From JAGLTQ01 sp964605385 (lineage in GTDB: Bacteria; Pseudomonadota; Gammaproteobacteria; UBA6429; Thiohalophilaceae): 37,753 nucleotides of DNA. Under the pieces are notes generated by a model. It was not told where the DNA came from. It saw only the letters and a program-made list of their open reading frames with translations, and made no database searches. A program made the position numbers and the translations under genes. Below, in pieces: positions 33,007 through 37,753 of the stretch (position 1 is its first letter; each line of letters starts with the position of its first letter). The DNA lies in the NCBI GenBank assembly GCA_964605385.1, contig CAZSCK010000022.1, forward strand, positions 1-37,753, written 5' to 3'.

Positions 33007-36000
33007 TTATTCTGCCAACTTCAATAAATCAAACACTACCTTTGCAAACCCTTTAGCTTTATCGGGGTTTGATAATAACTGCATCATTTGATCTTGATGG
33101 GCTTCACTACTATCCATAACGGCATCATCTACAGCTTTTCCAAAATCACCTAACATAGCTTGCTCAGAGCTGTTGTTTTCAATCTGCTTCATAACCAATT
33201 TATTTTCACGAACCTTGTCTCTTATCGTGTGAGCGTAATTGACTAAATCCTTATCTGTTAGATTATCGGTAATAAATATTTCATTTAGCTTGCTGATAAT
33301 ATGTGACAAAAACTCTTCTTTAATATCTTTCCCCGTTCCAGAGCCCAGTGCTTCGCCAGGAGTTAAATAATCACCAGAATCAACTTTGAGTTGTAAGTCT
33401 TGTTGTCTAATTTTTGATACACGATATTGATGTAAAACAACATTATCTAAGTCGACTTCATCTTCGTAAATAATTGATTCCCTGAGCATTGGTCGAAGGT
33501 TTCTTGCATATAAACTTAGCCTTTCTAAATTCGTATCGTCATAATCAACTATCTGCGACATAAACTCATAAAAACGTACAAAGGTGCCTAAATCCTTTTT
33601 AAAGATTTCCAGAGTATCTTTTGCTTCTTTGCATTCTTTTAGACTGTTTTCAGCATTTGCAATTAATACTGCATCGTCTGTTTTCTTCGTACGCTCAAAC
33701 ATTTCTTTTGCTTGTTTAAATGCATCAACCGCGTGTTTATAACGCTTCTTCCAACGTTCTACTGCTGGTTTACATATATTGGAAATCGCCGCATTACTTT
33801 TATTTTTAACAAAGAAAGCATCACAAAACTGTTCAACCTCGCTCCATGTGAAAATACCTTCTTTCTTTAATTTATCGAATAAATCAAAAATCAAATTAGG
33901 GTCGGAAACGTCATCTAATTCTGCTGTTTGATAGTACGGTTGGAATGCAGCAAGAATTTCTTCTGGTTCATTAAAGAAGTCCAATACAAATGTGCCTGTT
34001 ACCGCTTTAGATGGGTAAGTTCGATTTAATCGTGATAGCGTTTGTACACATTCAACGCCACCTAGCTTCTTGTCTACATACATTGCACATAATTTAGGCT
34101 GATCAAAACCCGTTTGAAACTTATTAGCTACAATCATTACCTGATAATCATCTGAATCAAAGGCTTTACGCATATCACGTCCTTTAAGGTTCGGATTCAT
34201 ATTTATCTCAGTAAATTTTTCACCTAGTAGATTCTCTACATTTGGATCATTTTCATTAAACTCAACCTCACCTGAAAAGGCCACCATGGCAAATATTTTT
34301 TGATAGCCTTTCTCTGCAATGTATTTATCAAACCCAAGTTTAAAACGTACCGCTTCTTTACGTGAGCTTGTCACGACCATCGCTTTTGCTTGGCCACCTA
34401 ACAGTCCCAACACATTATTTTTAAAATGCTCAACTATGACTTGTACTTTTTGCGCAATATTGTAGTCATGCAGACGAACCCATTGATTGAGTTTAACTTT
34501 AGCCCTTTTACTCTCAACTTCTTCATCGGCTCCCTGAATTTTCATTGCCAAGTTGTAAGCGACTTTATAGTTGGTGTAATTCTTCAACACATCGAGAATA
34601 AAGCCTTCTTCAATCGCCTGCCGCATACTGTACACATGATAGGCTTCTGGCTTATTGGTTTTAGAGGGTGCTTCATCTGGGTTTGGTAATCGACCAAATA
34701 ATTCCAACGTCTTTGTTTTTGGCGTTGCAGTAAAAGCGAAGTAACTTAAGTTGTTTGAAGCACGACGCGAAGCCACCGCCGCATCGAGAATATCCTCTGT
34801 ACCTAATTCTAGTTCCTGCTCACCTAACCCACCATTAACGGATTCCCTATCAATCATTAAGACTTCTTTTAATTGACGTGCAGTAGAACCTGTTTGCGAT
34901 GAATGCGCTTCATCGGCAATAACCGCATAATGGCGCTCTTTTAAATTTACGCTGTTCTCAATGGCTTTTAATACAAAAGGAAAGGTTTGAATGGTTACAA
35001 TAATAATCGGTTGTGAGTTTTCTAAAGCTGTCGCTAATTTCTCAGACTTAGAACCATCGCCTTCATTTCTATTGATTCGTCCAACAACACCATCGGTATG
35101 TTCAAATTGGGAGATAGTATCTTGCAACTGATCATCCAATACTGTTCTATCAGTTACGATAATTACGGAATCAAATTGTTTATTGCCTTTATCATCATAG
35201 AGTGAAGATAATTGATGTGCCGTCCAGGCAATGGAGTTGGATTTACCCGAGCCTGCACTATGTTGAATTAAGTACTTATGACCTGCGCCATTAGTATGAG
35301 CATCATTAACTAACTTATTAACCACATCCCACTGATGATAACGAGGGAATATTAATGTCTCTTTTTTATACTTACGTCCTTCCCAGTCTTCTTTCTCTTC
35401 AATCTGTAAATGAACAAAACGAGCCAGAATATTTAACAGGTTATCGGGTAGTAATACTTCATTCCATAAATAGTCAGTAGCATATCGATTTATATCTTCG
35501 GGTACATCATTACCTGCACCACCTTCTTTTGTTCCTTTGTTAAACGGTAAGAAGAAAGTTTCATCACCTTCCAAATGAGTCGCCATATACACTTCAAACT
35601 GGCTTACGGCAAAATGTACAAGCGCACCACGTTTAAAGGTTAATAATGGTTCAGTTTTTTTAGTAATCGGATCGACAGGTGGGCGTGTTGTTTTATATTG
35701 CTTAATGGCATTTTGTACAGCCTGTTTAAATTCGGACTTTAACTCTAAAGTCACTATCGGAAAACCATTTACAAACAACACTAGGTCAATACGCCATGCT
35801 TTTGCTGTTTTTGCCCCCTCTCCCCCTTCGGGAGAGGGCTGGGGTGAGGGGGAAGCCCACGGTGAATAAACCAATTCAGGAACAACGCGTAATCGATTTT
35901 TCTTATATCGAGCTAAGGTATCAGGGTTTAAATCATGTTCAGGTTTAAACTGGCATAAACTAAAACGTGTACCACGATCACGTAACTCATGTCGTAACAC

Positions 36001-36288
36001 ACCTAATGTACCAAAGGTACGCATGTCTTTATTAGCCGCATTGGGATCGGCTTTATTTAACTGAGAAGCAACACGTTCTAAAAATTTTTTATCTGTGTCA
36101 TTTGGATAGAGCTTGCAGAACTTTTGCCATTGTTCATCTTGTGTATCCTTAATAAAACTTAACAAGTCTTCTGAATATAAAGCCAGTTCACGGTTATAAT
36201 TTTCAGGCTTTCCTAACAACCAGCCATTAGCGACTAGTTGTCGAATCATATCGTTTTGAAAAGTTAACTCAGCCGATTTACTACTCAT
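33007..36288 (-). CDS. hsdR: Type I restriction enzyme R subunit (HsdR)
   Basis: This 1093-aa motor and nuclease subunit is close to the normal length. The PD-(D/E)xK nuclease is at RIDLVLFVNGFPIVTLELK (Asp168, Glu182, Lys184), followed by the AIKQY motif. Helicase motifs are GSGKS (346-350), DEAH (459-462) and FAFTATPKTKT, then TGFDQPKLCAMYVDKKL in the second RecA domain. Residues 146-159 (SPSPQPSPEGGEGA) are encoded by an in-frame GC-rich REP-like palindrome just before the nuclease core. HsdM and HsdS are not in the window and are expected beyond the right edge. The reading frame is intact throughout. Confidence 0.93.
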   Translation of the reverse strand: MSSKSAELTFQNDMIRQLVANGWLLGKPENYNRELALYSEDLLSFIKDTQDEQWQKFCKLYPNDTDKKFLERVASQLNKADPNAANKDMRTFGTLGVLRHELRDRGTRFSLCQFKPEHDLNPDTLARYKKNRLRVVPELVYSPWASPSPQPSPEGGEGAKTAKAWRIDLVLFVNGFPIVTLELKSEFKQAVQNAIKQYKTTRPPVDPITKKTEPLLTFKRGALVHFAVSQFEVYMATHLEGDETFFLPFNKGTKEGGAGNDVPEDINRYATDYLWNEVLLPDNLLNILARFVHLQIEEKEDWEGRKYKKETLIFPRYHQWDVVNKLVNDAHTNGAGHKYLIQHSAGSGKSNSIAWTAHQLSSLYDDKGNKQFDSVIIVTDRTVLDDQLQDTISQFEHTDGVVGRINRNEGDGSKSEKLATALENSQPIIIVTIQTFPFVLKAIENSVNLKERHYAVIADEAHSSQTGSTARQLKEVLMIDRESVNGGLGEQELELGTEDILDAAVASRRASNNLSYFAFTATPKTKTLELFGRLPNPDEAPSKTNKPEAYHVYSMRQAIEEGFILDVLKNYTNYKVAYNLAMKIQGADEEVESKRAKVKLNQWVRLHDYNIAQKVQVIVEHFKNNVLGLLGGQAKAMVVTSSRKEAVRFKLGFDKYIAEKGYQKIFAMVAFSGEVEFNENDPNVENLLGEKFTEINMNPNLKGRDMRKAFDSDDYQVMIVANKFQTGFDQPKLCAMYVDKKLGGVECVQTLSRLNRTYPSKAVTGTFVLDFFNEPEEILAAFQPYYQTAELDDVSDPNLIFDLFDKLKKEGIFTWSEVEQFCDAFFVKNKSNAAISNICKPAVERWKKRYKHAVDAFKQAKEMFERTKKTDDAVLIANAENSLKECKEAKDTLEIFKKDLGTFVRFYEFMSQIVDYDDTNLERLSLYARNLRPMLRESIIYEDEVDLDNVVLHQYRVSKIRQQDLQLKVDSGDYLTPGEALGSGTGKDIKEEFLSHIISKLNEIFITDNLTDKDLVNYAHTIRDKVRENKLVMKQIENNSSEQAMLGDFGKAVDDAVMDSSEAHQDQMMQLLSNPDKAKGFAKVVFDLLKLAE
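35813..35853 (-). repeat. REP-like palindrome inserted in hsdR
   Basis: CCCTCTCCC (35816-35824) and GGGAGAGGG (35830-35838) form a perfect 9-bp stem with loop CCTTC, followed by CTGGGGTGAGGGGGA. This GC-rich family of dispersed repeats (CCCTCACCCCAGCCCTCTCC-type) is found in many proteobacterial intergenic regions. Here it lies within AT-rich coding sequence, in frame. No second copy was seen in the window. Confidence 0.8.
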
Positions 36289-36331
36289 AATGTTTTTCCA
36301 TTATTATTTTTATAACGTAATATGACAGTGA

Positions 36332-36370
36332 TTAAAATACAAGCAGCTCACCTTCTACCATCTCCGTCAT
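36332..36370 (-). CDS. Possible 12-codon leader peptide upstream of hsdR
   Basis: The minus strand contains AGAGGTGG followed 6 bases later by an ATG and the frame MTEMVEGELLVF, then TAA. The stop is 43 bp from the hsdR ATG. The ribosome-binding site is stronger than that of hsdR. It could be a leader peptide, or the broken start of a deleted gene. No evidence of translation. Confidence 0.25.
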   Translation of the reverse strand: MTEMVEGELLVF

Positions 36371-36484
36371 TTTTGTCCACCTCTAAAAAATGACTTCTTC
36401 CGGTTACGATGAAATAAGAAAAGACAATAATATCAATCGTTTACAACAAACCACCGCGCAAATCCAATTTACAATGAAATAAAA

Positions 36485-37753
36485 CTAAGCCCAATTTGGT
36501 ATGTATCGGGCGAATTTTTTAGAATCTGGCGCACTAGGATCATTCTTAACCAGCCCCTGTTCGACCGCCGCAGAAATGATCTGAGAAATCGTATTACCAC
36601 TCCGCTCCGAGAGCCCAAAACGCTCTCTCAAGGTTTGATTGGTCATCTTTTTCCTCAGTACATATTGTAAAACGCAATGTTGGTGACAAGCACGAACACG
36701 ATCACTGCGATCCATCGCTTTGAAATCCCGCGGTCCATAAATAACGACGACCATCCTTTGAAACTCCACCAAAAAATCCGGTGCTGGTAATTGAAGCATC
36801 TCTGCCGTCTCAATAACCCGATCAACGCCACTGCTCTTCTCTTCACAGATACCAAATCGGCGCATAAGGTCAGCTAACCGCTCATTCCGAGACTGATAAC
36901 CATCAATAAAACGCTCTACAGGAACAATGGGTTCACCCGGGTTTGATATTTCAACACGATCAGCATACACCTCAACAATCGGGCTCGTTCCAGTAAGCTC
37001 AAAGTCCTGATGTATCAGTGCATTTGCCAACAATTCACGAATAACAACTTCAGGAACAAGCTTCACGGCTTTACGAATAGCATCTTCAATCACTTCATTT
37101 TGGGGTAGTTTCCCCATCACATATTGCACCAGCCCTTTAAAACCAACCGCATAACCCTTCTCACCCGTAACATCGGATTCCGTATTCAACTTCGAATCAC
37201 CTGCATAAACCACAACACGCGCTGCCTTGCGTTTCACACCTTCAAAATCCTTCATATTTTTCGCCAAAAGTACCGCTGCAATATTCAGAATTTCGTAACT
37301 ACCATTAATAGATCGAATCAGCTTTTCTGATTCCAGGCGTTGTAATACGCCCACTTGATCGGTTGGATAAGGGAGATCCAACAATTCAAAAAATGACTGA
37401 GTATCAAGCAACTGAATAACATCCTGACCACTCAAATCTTGCTTCGCAATATCCTCTAGCCAATCAGGTTGGCCCTCAGCAAATATTTTTCTAAGTTGAT
37501 CTTCACTCATAGGCACCAGTTCTTCACCCGAACGCATAAGATAAGAACCTTCGTAATGATAGGCTGTTCCTTTAGACCGAGAAGGAATATGAAAAACAAC
37601 AACCCGACCATCCGGATGTTGAACTTCTTCAATATCTACTCGAAAACCAACCGCATTAAAAAGCTTAGCCGCCATAGCAACAGGGTCATTAAAGGCTTGA
37701 GAACCAACAACCGTTCTCGGTGGTTCATCGGCAATACCAAGCAAAAGATACCC
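36485..37753 (-). CDS. AlbA_2 / ATPase-type putative DNA-binding protein (5' end outside window)
   Basis: The frame runs through the right edge, so the N-terminus is missing. The visible 422 residues start with the AlbA_2 block (GYLLLGIADEPP), then VFHIPSRSKGTAYHYEGSYL and MRSGEELVPM. A GHKL-type ATPase follows: VIRELLANALIHQDFELTG (N-box), RVEISNPGEP and RRFGICEEKSSGVDRVIE. The C-terminus is a winged-helix region (NQTLRERFGLSERSGNTISQ). Such proteins are frequent next to type I restriction genes. My hand counts of a few lines suggest a higher GC content here (about 40-48%) than in hsdR (about 38%). A 196-bp gap separates it from hsdR. Confidence 0.82.
   Translation of the reverse strand, partial: GYLLLGIADEPPRTVVGSQAFNDPVAMAAKLFNAVGFRVDIEEVQHPDGRVVVFHIPSRSKGTAYHYEGSYLMRSGEELVPMSEDQLRKIFAEGQPDWLEDIAKQDLSGQDVIQLLDTQSFFELLDLPYPTDQVGVLQRLESEKLIRSINGSYEILNIAAVLLAKNMKDFEGVKRKAARVVVYAGDSKLNTESDVTGEKGYAVGFKGLVQYVMGKLPQNEVIEDAIRKAVKLVPEVVIRELLANALIHQDFELTGTSPIVEVYADRVEISNPGEPIVPVERFIDGYQSRNERLADLMRRFGICEEKSSGVDRVIETAEMLQLPAPDFLVEFQRMVVVIYGPRDFKAMDRSDRVRACHQHCVLQYVLRKKMTNQTLRERFGLSERSGNTISQIISAAVEQGLVKNDPSAPDSKKFARYIPNWA

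Noticed and set aside
36655..36855. Minus-strand frame within the AlbA_2/ATPase gene
   Set aside because: Out of frame with a well-conserved ATPase-type protein and has no features of its own.
1..37753. CRISPR array, rRNA or tRNA genes
   Set aside because: No regularly spaced repeats and no recognisable tRNA or rRNA sequence were found on reading through the window.

Overview
The window is an AT-rich bacterial chromosome segment, most likely from a gammaproteobacterium. The evidence is a PilG/PilH/PilI/PilJ/ChpA twitching-motility chemosensory cluster next to a Vfr-type cAMP receptor protein, a DbpA helicase, an RpfF/RpfC-type DSF signalling pair, a TIGR02647-family small protein and an MtfA peptidase. 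I cannot name the genus. No rRNA, tRNA or CRISPR array was seen.

Layout. (1) 1-2.9 kb: the 3' part of an RpfC-like hybrid histidine kinase, convergent with an RpfF-like synthase that keeps both catalytic glutamates. (2) 3.3-6.8 kb: a SulP anion transporter (minus strand) divergent from dbpA (plus strand). (3) 6.9-8.8 kb: a translationally coupled lipoprotein/small-protein pair, a degraded stretch with the C-terminal remnant of a CHAP/amidase-like protein and another possible fragment, and a TIGR02647 gene. (4) 9.1-18.5 kb: the Chp chemosensory operon, headed by a perfect CRP-type site and followed by a PhnD-like periplasmic binding protein; the Vfr-like regulator is convergent at its end. (5) 18.8-23.4 kb: an APS kinase - CHR-family transporter - PAPS sulfotransferase operon, then a TauD-like Fe(II)/2-oxoglutarate dioxygenase. 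(6) 23.4-30.4 kb: housekeeping and hypothetical genes (IMPase family, YdjM-like membrane protein, MtfA, a secreted two-domain protein broken by two homopolymer frameshifts, a ferritin-like di-iron protein, small proteins). (7) 30.5 kb to the right edge: a minus-strand defence-type operon ending at a strong terminator, with an AlbA_2/ATPase-type protein (cut by the window end), type I restriction HsdR, a GIY-YIG nuclease, a HipA-like kinase and DUF3037.

How the parts may work together. DSF signalling (RpfF/RpfC), a cAMP receptor protein and a type IV pilus chemosensory array lie within 18 kb, which suggests coordinated control of surface behaviour. The perfect TGTGA-N6-TCACA site in front of the Chp cluster and the adjacent Vfr-like gene make a concrete regulatory prediction. 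The sulfation operon pairs a PAPS-making enzyme with a PAPS-using enzyme around an oxyanion-type transporter and looks like a dedicated pathway for an unknown sulfated product. The right-hand operon combines a restriction subunit, a separate nuclease and a kinase pair, and its HsdR carries an in-frame GC-rich REP-like insertion.
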